Assembly: GCF_001591605.1 (NCBI RefSeq)
Contig: NZ_BCVF01000001.1
Span: 1 to 64,000 of the forward strand
Source of the DNA: Bacillus badius NBRC 15713
GTDB taxonomy: Bacteria > Bacillota > Bacilli > Bacillales > Domibacillaceae
Reading direction: 5' to 3'
DNA: 64,000 nucleotides
A program made the position numbers and the translations under genes. The notes below the pieces were generated by a model. The model worked only from the letters and a program-made list of their open reading frames with translations, made no database searches and was not told the origin of the DNA. Position 1 is the stretch's first letter, and every line of letters starts with the position of its first letter. Below, in pieces: positions 39,037-49,717 of this stretch.

Positions 39037-39785
39037 TTCGAACATCCGATTATGGAGAAACTAATAAAGTTGTAACTATTTACACACGGGAGAAGGGCAA
39101 GCTCGCTTTTATGGCGCGTGGAGCAAAGAAGCCCAACAGCCGCCTTTCTTCCGTCACCCAGCCGTTTACACATGGAAGCTTTCTCGTTCAGTCTGGCAGC
39201 GGTCTCGGCACATTGCAGCAGGGGGAAATGATGACATCCATGCGCCATATCCGGGAAGATTTGCTTATGTCTGCACATGCGGCCTACATGGCCGAACTGC
39301 TTGACAAAAGCACAGAAGAAAAAAAGCCGAATCCATATTTATATGAGCTTTTTGAGCAATGTCTTCATTACTTGAACGAGGGATATGACGCAGAAGTGAT
39401 CACAGCCATTTTTGAAATGAAAATGCTGCAGGTGATCGGCTTGCACCCGGAGCTGTCCGGCTGTGCTCATTGCGGGAGCCGAGAAGGCCGATTTGCCTTT
39501 TCCATTCGAGAAAACGGCTTTTTATGCCATCGCTGCTTTGAAGTAGATCCATATTTGCTGCCGTTATCACAAGCTGCAATTAAACTGTTGCGGCTGTTTT
39601 ATTTTTTCGACCTGAAAAGACTGGGCGATATCAAGGTGAAGGAAGAGACAAAAAAAGAATTGCGGACGGCGATTTCTCTCTACTACGATGAGTATTCCGG
39701 CATTTATTTAAAATCGCGCAGGTTTCTTGACCAGATGGAGAGAATGCAGTCTTTTCTTGTGAATAAAGAGCAAGAAGAGGATTGA
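39009..39785 (+). CDS. recO: DNA repair protein RecO
   Basis: Anneals single-stranded DNA and loads RecA with RecF and RecR. It has an N-terminal OB fold ([20 protein letters not shown]), a helical middle and a zinc finger (CAHC from about 152, CHRC at about 177). Length is 258 residues. The ATG is fixed by similarity to B. subtilis RecO. The ribosome site is weak and an overlapping mini-ORF uses the better one. Confidence 0.95.
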   Translation: MLQKIEGIVIRTSDYGETNKVVTIYTREKGKLAFMARGAKKPNSRLSSVTQPFTHGSFLVQSGSGLGTLQQGEMMTSMRHIREDLLMSAHAAYMAELLDKSTEEKKPNPYLYELFEQCLHYLNEGYDAEVITAIFEMKMLQVIGLHPELSGCAHCGSREGRFAFSIRENGFLCHRCFEVDPYLLPLSQAAIKLLRLFYFFDLKRLGDIKVKEETKKELRTAISLYYDEYSGIYLKSRRFLDQMERMQSFLVNKEQEED

Positions 39786-39839
39786 CAAACGGCCTGTTTT
39801 CGATTAAGTTTTTTATATTCAATCCAAATAATGATTAGC

Positions 39840-40043
39840 TGCAGTGAAGGAATGGAGTACATGATTTCCCTCTTTTACAAGCGAACCCGGGACAGTGAAA
39901 GCCGGGGAAAGAGCATCATGGAAGGGCGGTCTGGAGCAGCATGTTGGAAAAGAGGCCGTGTGTTAGTATGCGGCAAATAGGGTGGAACCGCGGGTAACTC
40001 TCGTCCCTATGTACAATGATGTGCATAGAGACGGGAGTTTTTT
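39840..40043 (+). promoter_or_regulatory. Glycine T-box leader of glyQS
   Basis: The conserved T-box AGGGTGGAACCGCGG is at 39979-39993. Downstream, 39997-40043 folds into a terminator (ACTCTCGTC paired with GACGGGAGT) with six T. Stem I begins with GCAGTGAAGGAATGGAGTAC, similar to the known glyQS leader. The likely specifier codon is GGC at 39925-39927. Uncharged glycine tRNA should stabilise the antiterminator and turn on glyQS. A TTGACA overlapping the recO stop (39782) is a possible -35. Confidence 0.93.
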
Positions 40044-40152
40044 GGTTTGTTACAGATGCTCCAGCCACTAAGTTATCTAGTACAGCAATGGTGCTTCGCT
40101 TTCTTCACAACAGGGAGCGCCATTCACCAATTATAGAAAGAGAGGCATCGAT

Positions 40153-41043
40153 ATGAATATTCAAGAAATGATTTTAACCTTGCAAAAACACTGGTCTGAT
40201 CACGGCTGTATTTTAATGCAGGCATACGACGTAGAAAAAGGAGCAGGCACGATGAGTCCTTATACGTTCTTGCGGGCGATCGGACCTGAGCCTTGGAACG
40301 TGGCTTACGTAGAGCCGAGCCGGCGACCGGCAGACGGCCGCTACGGGGAAAACCCGAACCGCTTGTACCAGCATCATCAGTTTCAAGTGATTATGAAGCC
40401 TTCACCGGATAACATTCAGGAAATGTATTTGGATTCCTTGCGGGCACTCGGCATTGAACCGCTTGACCATGATATCCGTTTCGTAGAGGATAACTGGGAA
40501 AATCCTTCTCTCGGCTGTGCCGGGCTTGGCTGGGAAGTATGGCTTGATGGAATGGAAATCACTCAATTCACCTATTTTCAGCAAGTTGGCGGACTCGAAT
40601 GTAAGCCAGTTTCGGTAGAGATTACATATGGAATTGAGCGTCTGGCGTCTTATATTCAAGAAAAGGAAAATGTGTTCGATTTGGAATGGACAGAGGGCTT
40701 CACTGTCAGAGATATCTTCTATCAGCCGGAGTTCGAGCATTCGAAATATACCTTTGAAACTTCAGATGCTGACATGCTTTTTAATCTCTTTGCGATTTAT
40801 GAAAAAGAGGCGAAGCGCCAAATGGACGAAGGACTTGTTCATCCTGCTTATGATTATGTTCTAAAATGCTCTCATGTGTTCAACGTTCTTGATGCAAAAG
40901 GAGCGATTTCAGTCACAGAGAGAACAGCTTATCTGGGCCGTATGCGCAGTCTGGCTAGACAAATCGCCAAAACATTTTATGAAGAACGCGAAAAACTTGG
41001 ATTCCCAATGTTGAAAGAGAAAGGGGAGGCGGAACATGAATAA
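40153..41043 (+). CDS. glyQ: Glycyl-tRNA synthetase alpha subunit
   Basis: Catalytic alpha chain of the tetrameric glycyl-tRNA synthetase, 296 residues. [33 protein letters not shown] and [19 protein letters not shown] are signature stretches. It overlaps glyS by eight bases. Expression is controlled by the T-box leader 110 bases upstream. AAAGAGAGG precedes the ATG. Confidence 0.98.
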   Translation: MNIQEMILTLQKHWSDHGCILMQAYDVEKGAGTMSPYTFLRAIGPEPWNVAYVEPSRRPADGRYGENPNRLYQHHQFQVIMKPSPDNIQEMYLDSLRALGIEPLDHDIRFVEDNWENPSLGCAGLGWEVWLDGMEITQFTYFQQVGGLECKPVSVEITYGIERLASYIQEKENVFDLEWTEGFTVRDIFYQPEFEHSKYTFETSDADMLFNLFAIYEKEAKRQMDEGLVHPAYDYVLKCSHVFNVLDAKGAISVTERTAYLGRMRSLARQIAKTFYEEREKLGFPMLKEKGEAEHE

Positions 41044-43108
41044 GAGAGATATGCTGTTAGAGGTTGGCCTGGAGGAAATGCCAGCGCGCTTTGTAACGGA
41101 GTCCATGAATCAGCTTGGAAAGAAAGTGGAAGAATTCCTGCAAGAGCAGAAAGTCTCTTTTGAAGGAGTAAAGCTTTATTCTACTCCGCGTCGATTAGCT
41201 GTCCTGGTAGAAGGGGCAGCGGAAGCGCAAGAGGATATCGAAGAAGAAGCGAAAGGGCCGGCTAAAAAAATCGCCCTTCAAGAAGATGGTTCCTGGTCCA
41301 AAGCAGCGATCGGATTCACGCGCGGTCAAGGGATGACTGTTGATGATATTTATTTTAAAGAAATCAACGGTGTAGAATATGTTCATGTCAATAAATTCAT
41401 TAAGGGCCAGCCGACGGTTGATTTGCTGCCGAAGCTGCGTGAGATTGTCATTGGCCTGCATTTTGGAAAAAATATGCGCTGGGCAGACAATGACCTGCGG
41501 TATATTCGCCCGATTAAATGGATGGTTGCTTTATTCGGCTCAGAAGTGATCCCATTCCAAATCACAAATGTATCTACCGGCCGGACAACAAAAGGGCACC
41601 GCTTTTTAGGAGATTCAGTGACGGTGGAGATGCCAGGAGACTACGAAGAACTGCTGAAGAATCAGTTTGTTATTGCAGATCCGGCGGAACGGAAAAAGTC
41701 TATCCGCCAGCAGCTGGCCCAGCTGGAAACAGAAAACAAGTGGGTTATTCCCGTCGATGAAGACTTGCTTGAAGAAGTCACTAACCTGGTAGAATATCCG
41801 ACTGCTTTATCTGGATCATTCAACAGCAATTTTCTTGAATTGCCTGAAGAAGTGCTGATTACATCCATGAAAGAGCATCAGCGTTATTTTCCGGTAAAAG
41901 ATAAAGAAGGCACGCTCCTTCCTCATTTTGTCACTGTCCGCAATGGTGACAGCCGTTCGCTTGATACGGTCGCTCGCGGAAATGAAAAGGTATTGAGAGC
42001 CCGGCTTGCCGATGCTGACTTTTTCTATAAAGAAGATCAAAGCAAAGAAATTGATTTCTTCTTAAACAAACTGCAAGCTATCGTATATCATGAAAAAATC
42101 GGCACGCTAGCTGAAAAGGTCAGCCGGATTCGCCGTTTGGCGGCCAAGCTGGGCGAACTCACTGGCACAGCCAAAGAAGAAAAAGAAAAAATCGATCGTG
42201 CAGCAGAAATTTGCAAATTTGATCTTGTTACACAGATGGTATATGAGTTTCCGGAATTGCAAGGGATCATGGGCGAAAAGTATGCTCGGCAAAAAGGTGA
42301 AGATGCGGACGTGGCCCGGGCCGTTAACGAACATTATGAACCGCGCCATGCTGGAGATAAAGCGCCTGAAACATTTACCGGAGCCATCGTCAGCCTGGCT
42401 GATAAGCTGGACACGATTGTTTCTTGCTTCGCCGTCGATATTATTCCAACCGGCTCTCAAGACCCTTATGCTTTAAGAAGACAAGCAGCAGGTATTGTTC
42501 TTATTCTGGAAGAGAAGAAGTGGGATGTTTCGCTTGAAACGGTTCTGCAAGCAGCTATCGATGTGGTGAAAGCAGACCAAGTCGGTGAAAAAGAAACGGA
42601 AGCTCTCTTGGAAGAATTGGTCGCGTTCTTTAAGCTTCGCATTAAACACAGCTTGCAGGAAAGAGACGTTCGCTATGATTTAATTGACGCTGTGCTGGCA
42701 GAGCAGATCGGCTCCTTGCCTTCTTTGTTTGCAAAAGCAGCTGTGCTGATGGCACACAAGGAAGAAGCCGGCTTTAAAGAGGCGACTGAAGCATTGAGCC
42801 GTGTTGTAAACATTGCCAAAAAAGCGTCCGCTGCAGGAGCAGTGAAGGAACAGCTCTTTGAAAATGGGGAAGAAAAGGCATTATACAAGGAATTTGTTCG
42901 TGTACAGAAAGGGCTGGAAGCGGCAGAAACAGCAGAACAGCAATTTGCTCTGCTTGCAAGCTTAAAGCAGCCGATCGAACAATATTTTGACCATACGATG
43001 GTTATGGCGGAAGAAGCAGCTGTCCGGGAAAACCGTTTAAATCAAATGAGAGAACTTTCGGTGCTTATTCTCAATTTTGCTGACTTTAATAAAATTTTAG
43101 TAAAGTAA
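41036..43108 (+). CDS. glyS: Glycyl-tRNA synthetase beta subunit
   Basis: tRNA-recognising beta chain of 690 residues. It begins [14 protein letters not shown] and contains an HD-like domain (region near 395-450) and a C-terminal DALR-type anticodon-binding domain with LLIL-like helices. GGGGAGGCGGAAC lies just upstream within glyQ. It is coexpressed with glyQ under T-box control. Confidence 0.98.
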   Translation: MNKRDMLLEVGLEEMPARFVTESMNQLGKKVEEFLQEQKVSFEGVKLYSTPRRLAVLVEGAAEAQEDIEEEAKGPAKKIALQEDGSWSKAAIGFTRGQGMTVDDIYFKEINGVEYVHVNKFIKGQPTVDLLPKLREIVIGLHFGKNMRWADNDLRYIRPIKWMVALFGSEVIPFQITNVSTGRTTKGHRFLGDSVTVEMPGDYEELLKNQFVIADPAERKKSIRQQLAQLETENKWVIPVDEDLLEEVTNLVEYPTALSGSFNSNFLELPEEVLITSMKEHQRYFPVKDKEGTLLPHFVTVRNGDSRSLDTVARGNEKVLRARLADADFFYKEDQSKEIDFFLNKLQAIVYHEKIGTLAEKVSRIRRLAAKLGELTGTAKEEKEKIDRAAEICKFDLVTQMVYEFPELQGIMGEKYARQKGEDADVARAVNEHYEPRHAGDKAPETFTGAIVSLADKLDTIVSCFAVDIIPTGSQDPYALRRQAAGIVLILEEKKWDVSLETVLQAAIDVVKADQVGEKETEALLEELVAFFKLRIKHSLQERDVRYDLIDAVLAEQIGSLPSLFAKAAVLMAHKEEAGFKEATEALSRVVNIAKKASAAGAVKEQLFENGEEKALYKEFVRVQKGLEAAETAEQQFALLASLKQPIEQYFDHTMVMAEEAAVRENRLNQMRELSVLILNFADFNKILVK

Positions 43109-43169
43109 AGGAGCAGTTGTTTTTCTGCTTTCATTGATCATTCATCTATACCAGCGCAAAATATAGCGG

Positions 43170-43196
43170 CCGAATGAAACTTTTCTTTTCATTCGG
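43170..43196. terminator. Hairpin after glyS
   Basis: CCGAATGAAA pairs with TTTCATTCGG around seven bases. It lacks a T run on the plus strand. It may be a weak terminator or a 3' stabiliser. An AT-rich TATAAT (43208-43213) follows directly and probably belongs to the ccpN promoter. Confidence 0.55.
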
Positions 43197-43248
43197 GTTA
43201 AATAGTATATAATATTTATTATATGGTATAACACTTTTAAAGACGGAG

Positions 43249-43350
43249 GCACAGGTGCTTGTTGGCTCAGCTGTAAGAATGAAAGGGGTAACGGGCTGCC
43301 GGCACTTGTGCTGTTATTGCGCATTAGGTGGTGAGGGAGATCGAACTTAA
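43249..43350 (+). promoter_or_regulatory. ccpN leader with long-range stem and small ORF
   Basis: GCACAGGTGC (43249-43258) can pair with GCACTTGTGC (43302-43311), nine Watson-Crick pairs and one G-U. GGAGG (43245-43249) is followed five bases later by GTG 43255, which opens a 31-codon ORF ending at 43350, past the ccpN start in another frame. The product would contain HLCCYC. ccpN has no good ribosome site of its own, so coupling is possible. Confidence 0.45.
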
Positions 43351-43963
43351 TAATCGGCAGGAGAAAATCCTGCAAATTGTCAAAGAAAACGGGCCAATTA
43401 CCGGTGAAAATATCGCGGAACGGCTGAATTTAACAAGAGCTACGCTGCGTCCGGATTTAGCTATCTTAACGATGGCCGGCTTTTTAGATGCACGGCCCCG
43501 CGTCGGCTATTTTTATACAGGCAAATCCGGCACCCAGCTTCTTACGGAAAATTTAATGAAAATCTATGTGAAAGACTATCAGGCGGTGCCTGTTGTTGTA
43601 CGCGAACATGTATCTGTCTACGATGCCATCGTCACAATGTTTTTAGAGGATGTCGGCACGTTGTTTGTAGTAGATGAGAACAGTCATTTAGCCGGTGTGC
43701 TTTCACGCAAAGACTTGCTGCGGGCCAGCATCGGCAAGCAGGAATTAAATGCAATTCCAGTCAATATTATTATGACAAGAATGCCAAACGTTACTGTATG
43801 CGAAAGAGATGATTTGCTCGTTGATGTGGCGAAAAACTTAATTGAACGACAAATAGATGCTGTACCAGTCGTGAAAAAAACGGCTGCCGGCCAAGAAGTG
43901 ATCGGCCGCATCACTAAAACGAATATTGCCAAAGCATTTGTCTCATTGGCAGATGACGAATGA
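43331..43963 (+). CDS. ccpN: Transcriptional repressor CcpN
   Basis: Repressor of gluconeogenic genes (gapB, pckA and the sr1 RNA gene in B. subtilis) when glycolysis runs. It has an N-terminal winged helix (RQEKILQIVKENGPITGENIAERLNLTRATLRPDLA) followed by two CBS domains. About 210 residues. The start could be GTG 43328 or 43331; neither has a well-spaced ribosome site. It sits directly before ppsR, matching the B. subtilis ccpN-yqfL operon. Confidence 0.93.
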   Translation: MREIELNNRQEKILQIVKENGPITGENIAERLNLTRATLRPDLAILTMAGFLDARPRVGYFYTGKSGTQLLTENLMKIYVKDYQAVPVVVREHVSVYDAIVTMFLEDVGTLFVVDENSHLAGVLSRKDLLRASIGKQELNAIPVNIIMTRMPNVTVCERDDLLVDVAKNLIERQIDAVPVVKKTAAGQEVIGRITKTNIAKAFVSLADDE

Positions 43964-43990
43964 TGCAGCTAAGAAAGGAGGTTCTATTTT

Positions 43991-44800
43991 TTGCTGAATG
44001 ACCCAATCATCTACATCGTCTCTGATTCAGTAGGCGAGACAGCCGAACTTGTGACAAAAGCGGCTGTCAGCCAGTTTAATGGATCACACGCTGTGATCAA
44101 ACGATTCCCATATGTGGAGGATTTATCGACCATTGATGAAGTCATTGACCTGGCGAAAATCGAGCGCGGAATTATTGTTTATACACTTGTTAAACCACAG
44201 ATCAGAAATTATATGAAGCAGCAAGCTGAAAAAGAAAATATTATGATTTTTGATTTGATTGGTCCGCTGATGGATGAATTAGAATCGTTATACGGCCATC
44301 AGCCTTTAATGGAACCGGGTCTCGTGAGGAAGCTGGATGAACAATATTTCAAAAAGGTAGAAGCTATCGAGTTTGCTGTCAAATATGATGATGGGCGGGA
44401 TCCTCGAGGTCTGTTGAAAGCGGATGTTATTTTAATCGGTGTTTCACGGACGTCAAAAACGCCTCTTTCACAATACTTGGCGCATAAGCGTCTGAAAGTA
44501 GCTAATGTTCCGCTTGTACCAGAAGTGGACCCTCCAGAGGAATTATTTAGCCTTCCGCCTGAAAAGTGCTTTGGATTAAAAATCAGTCCGGATAAACTGA
44601 ACCAAATCCGCAGGGAACGGCTGCTATCTCTTGGTCTTAATGACAGTGCGAGTTACGCGGATCTTGAACGGATTAAAGCGGAAATTTCCTATTCCGAAAA
44701 GATTATGAACCGCATTGGCTGCGAAGTGATTGATGTAACAAATAAAGCGGTGGAAGAAACGGCTAACATTATTTTAAGCCGGCTTGGCAAACGCAAATAA
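43991..44800 (+). CDS. ppsR: Pyruvate, water dikinase/PPDK regulatory protein (YqfL)
   Basis: A DUF299 bifunctional ADP-dependent kinase and phosphorylase that acts on a PEP-synthesising dikinase. In B. subtilis, YqfL acts with CcpN in repressing gluconeogenesis genes. The P-loop-like GVSRTSKTP lies near 149-157. Length is 269 residues. The TTG start follows AAGGAGGTTC. It is 27 bases after ccpN, so one transcript is likely. Confidence 0.92.
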   Translation: MLNDPIIYIVSDSVGETAELVTKAAVSQFNGSHAVIKRFPYVEDLSTIDEVIDLAKIERGIIVYTLVKPQIRNYMKQQAEKENIMIFDLIGPLMDELESLYGHQPLMEPGLVRKLDEQYFKKVEAIEFAVKYDDGRDPRGLLKADVILIGVSRTSKTPLSQYLAHKRLKVANVPLVPEVDPPEELFSLPPEKCFGLKISPDKLNQIRRERLLSLGLNDSASYADLERIKAEISYSEKIMNRIGCEVIDVTNKAVEETANIILSRLGKRK

Positions 44801-44879
44801 TAATTGCCTGAGGACGTGCGGTTTTACAATTGAACAGTTGATCGATCAGTTTTATGGTTTAGGCGGCCAATGAGAAAGA

Positions 44880-44914
44880 GAGGCTTTTCATTTTGGAAGA
44901 GCTTCTTTTTCTTT
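44880..44914 (+). terminator. Terminator after ppsR
   Basis: GAGGCTTTTC pairs with GAAGAGCTTC, with two G-U pairs, around six bases. TTTTTCTTT follows. Confidence 0.75.
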
Positions 44915-45312
44915 GGCTTGCAGAAATCAATGGTTTTTTTTTATGAAATGTACTATAATAAAAAATTGTGATAAAAATGTATTTAAAAAGGTTTAACACC
45001 TAGCGTAAAGGAATAAACTAATTGTATGCCACTTGGAAGGATATTTGCCGGACGGCAGATAATTGTTCGTTTTTTTTTAGTTTATTTCTCATTTGAGAAG
45101 GATTCTAATCAACATTGTAGAATAATAATGCATAGGGAAGAGAAATTTGAGAGGATTTGTCGATTCTCTTGCCTATGCCTGCTTGGCGGTTAACCAGCAG
45201 CGCACAAGGTGCCAGAACGGATAATCGCTGGCAGAAGCCGCTAAAAGAAAACAAATAGCGGAAAAAGCTGCAGGAACTTTAGTTTTTTTATCGAACAATA
45301 GTATAGCTGGTG
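44915..45312 (+). promoter_or_regulatory. Long structured leader region of dnaG-sigA
   Basis: No gene is present. Possible promoters are TATAAT at 44954 and TTGAGA-N19-TAGAAT at 45093-45123. From 45130 four hairpins follow closely: 45130-45178 (7+7 bp with one mismatch, 19-base loop), 45179-45200, 45210-45233 and 45238-45261. An incomplete stem with a T7 run ends near 45291. The order suggests a folded 5' leader. In B. subtilis yqxD occupies this slot. Confidence 0.5.
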
Positions 45313-47133
45313 ATGTATGTGACAGGAAAGATTCCTGAAGAAACAATTCAACAAATTAAGCAATCACTGGATATTACTGAAGTGGTCAGCGACTATGTTC
45401 AGTTGAAAAAGCAGGGAAGAAATTTTTTCGGGCTATGCCCGTTTCATGGTGAGAATTCACCATCCTTTTCTGTATCCCCCGACAAGCAGATTTATCATTG
45501 CTTCGGGTGCGGAGCGGGAGGAAATGTTTTTTCTTTTTTGATGGAAATAGAAAACATTTCCTTTCAGGAAGCTGTGGCCAAATTGGCCGAACGTGCAGGA
45601 ATAACCCTTGACTCTGCTGTTACACGCCATGAGCATGGAGGCTCGATTTCGAAAGAGCATGATCAAATCATGGAAGCTCATGAGCTATTGGCAAAATTCT
45701 ACCATCATTTGCTGATGAATACAACAGAGGGACAGGAAGCGCTGGATTATTTGGAGAAACGGGGTTTTTCAAAGGAAGAACTGGAAGCTTTTCAAATCGG
45801 CTGGTCGCTTCCCAATTGGGACTTTACCGCCAAATTTCTGCAAAAGCGCGGGTTTGACTCTGAATGGATGGAAAAAGCTGGATTGATTATCCGCAAAGAG
45901 GAGGATGGAAGCTACTTCGACCGTTTCCGCGGGCGCATCATGTTTCCGCTTCATAATGAAAAAGGAAAGGTCGTCGCTTTTTCCGGCCGATCGCTCCATG
46001 ATGAAAAGCCCAAATACTTAAATAGTCCCGAAACCCCGCTTTTTAATAAAAGCCGTCTCCTGTATAACTTTCATCGGGCTCGGCCAGCTATCCGCAAGCA
46101 GCATTATGCTGTCCTCTTTGAAGGATTTGCCGATGTAATTGCAGCGGCAAGCGCCGGGGTGGAAACAGGGATCGCGACGATGGGAACCTCGCTGACTGAT
46201 GCTCATGTCCAGCAGATTAGACGAATAGCCGATCAGGTCATTATTTGTTTTGACGGCGATTCGGCAGGCATACAAGCAGCCTTTCGTGCGGCTAATCTCT
46301 TAAGTGACAACGGCTGCGATATCAAAGTCGCCCTCATTCCAGATAAACTGGACCCGGATGACTATATAAAGGCCTATGGCGCTGAAAAGTTTCGTAACAA
46401 TGTGATTGAAACAGCTATGACCCTAATGGCCTTCAAGATGGAATATTATAAGCAAGGAAAAAATTTACAGGACGAAGGCCAAAAGCTTCACTATATTGAA
46501 GAGATAGTAGCGGAAATTTCCAAGCTGAAAAAAGCAGTGGAGCGGGATTACTATTTAAGGCAGATCGCCGAGCAATTTTCGCTCTCGCTTGATGCGTTAA
46601 AGCAACAGGAAAAACAGCTGTTCTTCAAGGAAAGAAAGAAACATGCTTCAAATGAACAAACACTCCGGCCAGCACCTGCTGTACGTGCGCCGGTCAAACT
46701 GTATCCGGCCTTTCAAACAGCAGAACGAAGGCTCATTGCTCATATGCTGAAGGATGTGGACCTGACATATAAAGTCAAGGAGCTGTTAAATGGCGAAACA
46801 TTCAATCTAGATGAGCACCAGGCCATCTTTACGTATTTGCTGGGTTTTTATGAAGGAGGCAATGCGCCGGATTCAAGTGCATTTATCAGTTTTCTCCCAA
46901 ACACCAATTTGCGCCGCCTCGTTTCAGATATAGAAATGATGATGGTCAGTGAAGCGATAAATGATGAAGCAGTCCATGATTATATAAAAGAAATATTGCA
47001 ATACGATAAAGTATTGAAAATAAAAGCAAAAAAACAACAGCAAGTGGCAGCGGAAAAGGCCAAGGATTATGGAACAGCCGCCCATCTTGCTATGGAAATT
47101 GTCAAGTTGAAAAAGGAATTGAAAAATAAGTAA
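45313..47133 (+). CDS. dnaG: DNA primase
   Basis: Synthesises RNA primers at the replication fork. The N-terminal zinc finger is CPFH...CFGC (C42, H45, C63, C66). The TOPRIM core includes LFEGFADV near 267 and CFDGDSAG near 315. The C-terminal domain that binds helicase DnaC is longer and variable. The product has 606 residues from ATG 45313; GTG 45310 and GTG 45319 are alternatives, none with a strong ribosome site. It precedes sigA, the classical macromolecular-synthesis order. Confidence 0.95.
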   Translation: MYVTGKIPEETIQQIKQSLDITEVVSDYVQLKKQGRNFFGLCPFHGENSPSFSVSPDKQIYHCFGCGAGGNVFSFLMEIENISFQEAVAKLAERAGITLDSAVTRHEHGGSISKEHDQIMEAHELLAKFYHHLLMNTTEGQEALDYLEKRGFSKEELEAFQIGWSLPNWDFTAKFLQKRGFDSEWMEKAGLIIRKEEDGSYFDRFRGRIMFPLHNEKGKVVAFSGRSLHDEKPKYLNSPETPLFNKSRLLYNFHRARPAIRKQHYAVLFEGFADVIAAASAGVETGIATMGTSLTDAHVQQIRRIADQVIICFDGDSAGIQAAFRAANLLSDNGCDIKVALIPDKLDPDDYIKAYGAEKFRNNVIETAMTLMAFKMEYYKQGKNLQDEGQKLHYIEEIVAEISKLKKAVERDYYLRQIAEQFSLSLDALKQQEKQLFFKERKKHASNEQTLRPAPAVRAPVKLYPAFQTAERRLIAHMLKDVDLTYKVKELLNGETFNLDEHQAIFTYLLGFYEGGNAPDSSAFISFLPNTNLRRLVSDIEMMMVSEAINDEAVHDYIKEILQYDKVLKIKAKKQQQVAAEKAKDYGTAAHLAMEIVKLKKELKNK

Positions 47134-47173
47134 TCACTCTGAGGCAAGGATTTTGGAAGGAGGGGGACGACGA

Positions 47174-48295
47174 ATGGCTGAAAAGTCTACACGTTCCAAA
47201 GAAGCTGAAGTAACACTGGAAAGAGCGAAAGAGCAAATTGTTGAGATAGGGAAAAAGAGGGGCAAATTATCTTATGATTATGTAGCGGATAAGTTGTCGC
47301 CGTTTGAAGTAGAATCTGATCAAATTGATGAATTTTATGAGTACCTTGGGGAACAAGGGATTGACATAACAAACGATGAGGACGAGGATGAGGATCCGAA
47401 TATTCATGAACTTGAGAAGGAAAGCGAAGAGTTTGACCTCAACGATTTAAGCGTTCCTCCGGGCGTAAAAATTAATGACCCTGTACGCATGTATTTAAAG
47501 GAAATTGGCCGTGTCGACCTTCTTTCCGCTGAAGAGGAAATTGAACTAGCCACGCGCATCGAAGAAGGCGATGAAGAAGCCAAGCGCCGGCTGGCCGAAG
47601 CGAACCTTCGTCTTGTAGTCAGCATTGCGAAGCGTTATGTAGGACGCGGCATGCTCTTCCTTGACCTTATCCAGGAAGGAAACATGGGCTTGATTAAAGC
47701 GGTCGAAAAGTTCGATTACCGCAAAGGGTTTAAGTTCAGTACGTATGCTACCTGGTGGATACGCCAAGCGATTACGCGTGCGATAGCTGACCAAGCAAGA
47801 ACGATCCGGATTCCTGTTCACATGGTTGAAACCATTAACAAATTGATCCGTGTCCAAAGACAGCTTCTTCAGGATCTTGGCCGCGAACCTTCTCCTGAAG
47901 AAATTGCTGAGGAAATGGACTTAACACCGGAAAAAGTCCGCGAAATTCTTAAGATTGCCCAGGAGCCAGTTTCTCTGGAAACACCGATTGGAGAAGAGGA
48001 TGATTCTCACTTAGGTGATTTCATCGAAGATCAGGAAGCTACGTCACCTTCCGAACATGCTGCCTACGAGTTGCTGAAGGAGCAGCTGGAAGATGTCCTT
48101 GATACTTTAACTGATCGCGAAGAAAATGTCCTGCGCCTTCGTTTTGGGCTGGACGATGGCCGCACCCGCACGCTTGAAGAAGTCGGTAAAGTGTTTGGCG
48201 TAACACGCGAACGGATTCGCCAAATTGAAGCGAAAGCGCTGCGCAAGCTTCGCCATCCAAGCCGCAGCAAACGACTGAAAGATTTTCTTGAATAA
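47174..48295 (+). CDS. sigA: RNA polymerase primary sigma factor SigA
   Basis: Housekeeping sigma-70 factor of 373 residues. Region 1.1 is short. Region 1.2 has [11 protein letters not shown], region 2 has the -10 reading helix in [14 protein letters not shown], region 3 follows, and region 4 has [20 protein letters not shown]. From ATG 47174, after GGAAGGAGGGGG, the first seven codons of the longer frame are excluded. It is the source of most promoters called here. Confidence 0.98.
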   Translation: MAEKSTRSKEAEVTLERAKEQIVEIGKKRGKLSYDYVADKLSPFEVESDQIDEFYEYLGEQGIDITNDEDEDEDPNIHELEKESEEFDLNDLSVPPGVKINDPVRMYLKEIGRVDLLSAEEEIELATRIEEGDEEAKRRLAEANLRLVVSIAKRYVGRGMLFLDLIQEGNMGLIKAVEKFDYRKGFKFSTYATWWIRQAITRAIADQARTIRIPVHMVETINKLIRVQRQLLQDLGREPSPEEIAEEMDLTPEKVREILKIAQEPVSLETPIGEEDDSHLGDFIEDQEATSPSEHAAYELLKEQLEDVLDTLTDREENVLRLRFGLDDGRTRTLEEVGKVFGVTRERIRQIEAKALRKLRHPSRSKRLKDFLE

Positions 48296-48456
48296 AAAAG
48301 ACGATCAAATGGCTTGACAGTCGAGCAGGCTGAACCGTTCTGCATTTGCTTTGTTTAATCTGCTGATAAACGCTTCTTTTCTGCATTGCTCACTTTTCGT
48401 GCCTTGTCATTGAAAAGCTGGGCTTGCAGCATAAAGCCGGCTTTGTTTGCACCTGC

Positions 48457-48490
48457 AGTTTACTTCTTGTCTAAGAAGTAAACTTTTTTT
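48457..48490 (+). terminator. Terminator downstream of sigA
   Basis: AGTTTACTTCT pairs perfectly with AGAAGTAAACT around six bases, followed by seven T. It lies 160 bases after the sigA stop; the intervening bases (48296-48456) show no gene. Confidence 0.93.
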
Positions 48491-48550
48491 ATTGCAAGCA
48501 GGTATTTCCCGATTTTTCTTGAATGTGTTTATGACAGGATGTGACAATGG

Positions 48551-49084
48551 ATGAAAGATGAAAAAAAACAAATTATCCTCAATGAAATTTCTTTTTGGAA
48601 ACAGAATCATATGTTGCCTGAACAATACTGCGATTATTTGCTGACGCTGTATACGCAAGGAGAAGAGCTGCCCGAAAACGCTGCCAAAAGAATAAGCGCT
48701 AAGCGTCTGTTCGCTGTCAGTTTGTTTGCGGCCCTGTTATTGACAGGTATTTCTTTATTTGTTCTATATTTTACTGAATTGTCTTTCCCTTTGCAAATGA
48801 CGATTTTGGCAGCTTTTGTCGTTTTATTGACAGCTTTTGCTATTTATTTTTCTAAAAAAGGTTTTTTTCTTCCGTTTTTATACGCCGCCGCTGCTGTTTT
48901 GTTTTTGATTTTCACTGTGGAGCTGCATGAGAGATTATGGGGAGAAAACGCTGCTTCTCTTTATGCACTCTTATTTTTCCACTGTTTAATCTGGTGGGCA
49001 GCAGGCAGAAAGCTAGGTCAGATTTATTTTACAATCTCTGCATGGCTGGGAGCGGCATTGCTGCTGATTTTTATGTTTGTATAA
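48551..49084 (+). CDS. Uncharacterised multi-pass membrane protein
   Basis: 177 residues. The soluble N-terminus of about 45 residues (MKDEKKQIILNEISFWKQNH, then LLTLYTQGEELP) resembles the N-terminal part of DUF2157-type proteins. About five hydrophobic segments follow to the end. No catalytic motif is seen. The start has only a weak GACAATGG context. It lies between sigA and cccA; I recognise no B. subtilis counterpart with confidence. Confidence 0.7.
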   Translation: MKDEKKQIILNEISFWKQNHMLPEQYCDYLLTLYTQGEELPENAAKRISAKRLFAVSLFAALLLTGISLFVLYFTELSFPLQMTILAAFVVLLTAFAIYFSKKGFFLPFLYAAAAVLFLIFTVELHERLWGENAASLYALLFFHCLIWWAAGRKLGQIYFTISAWLGAALLLIFMFV

Positions 49085-49250
49085 TATAAAAAATCTGTTG
49101 CAGAAGAAAAAAGGGCCGAAATTGTGTCTAATTTACGACAAACGGGTAAAAACTTCTATGTAAGGGCTTTTCGTCTTCTCTATTTTCAAGTAGAATAATA
49201 AGTGTTTGTACTTTCTATTTGTTATTTGTGTACATAAGGGAGGTTAAAAA

Positions 49251-49619
49251 ATGAAACGTAATCCGATCATTCCGTTCTTGCTGATTGCTGTGTTCGGCCT
49301 TGGTCTGATTTTCTTCCTTTCTTTAGAGGGATTGGATAACTCTAAAGAAATGGCGAAAGAGGAAAAAGGCGGAGAGCAAGCAGAAGGTGAAACAGCAGGT
49401 GCTTTTGAACCAGAAGGTTTTTATAAGCAAACTTGCGCAGGCTGCCATGGCGGCAACTTCGAAGGAGGAGCAGGTCCTGCTTTGAAAGGTGTTGGCGGCA
49501 AATTGTCGAAAGACGAAATTAAAGAGATCCTCACAAACGGTAAAGGCGCTATGCCTCCGGGTCTTGTGCCAGCTGAAAACGCTGACGCAATGGCTGACTG
49601 GGTCAGCAAAATTAAATAA
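49251..49619 (+). CDS. cccA: Membrane-bound cytochrome c-550
   Basis: Single-heme cytochrome c anchored by an N-terminal membrane segment (7-25) and facing outward. A Glu/Gly-rich linker leads to the heme site CAGCH (C62, C65, H66), with axial M101 in AMPPG. Length of 122 residues matches B. subtilis CccA. GGGAGG precedes the ATG. A possible promoter is TTTTCG-N17-TAGAAT at 49168-49196. The same protein family passes electrons to the terminal oxidase. Confidence 0.94.
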   Translation: MKRNPIIPFLLIAVFGLGLIFFLSLEGLDNSKEMAKEEKGGEQAEGETAGAFEPEGFYKQTCAGCHGGNFEGGAGPALKGVGGKLSKDEIKEILTNGKGAMPPGLVPAENADAMADWVSKIK

Positions 49620-49626
49620 TGCAGAA

Positions 49627-49660
49627 AAAGTTCTTTGTCTAAGGGCAAAGAACTTTTTTA
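49627..49660 (+). terminator. Terminator after cccA
   Basis: AAGTTCTTTG pairs with CAAAGAACTT around a short loop, followed by a T run. Confidence 0.9.
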
Positions 49661-49717
49661 CATTAACCGTTTTCTATTAGAATAGAGAAGATACATTAAA
49701 TTAAAAGTGGTGACACG

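Noticed and set aside
49141-49196. Possible catabolite-responsive element before cccA (TGTAAGGGCTTTTC)
   Set aside because: Comparison with the cre consensus fails at several key positions, including the central C and the final CA.
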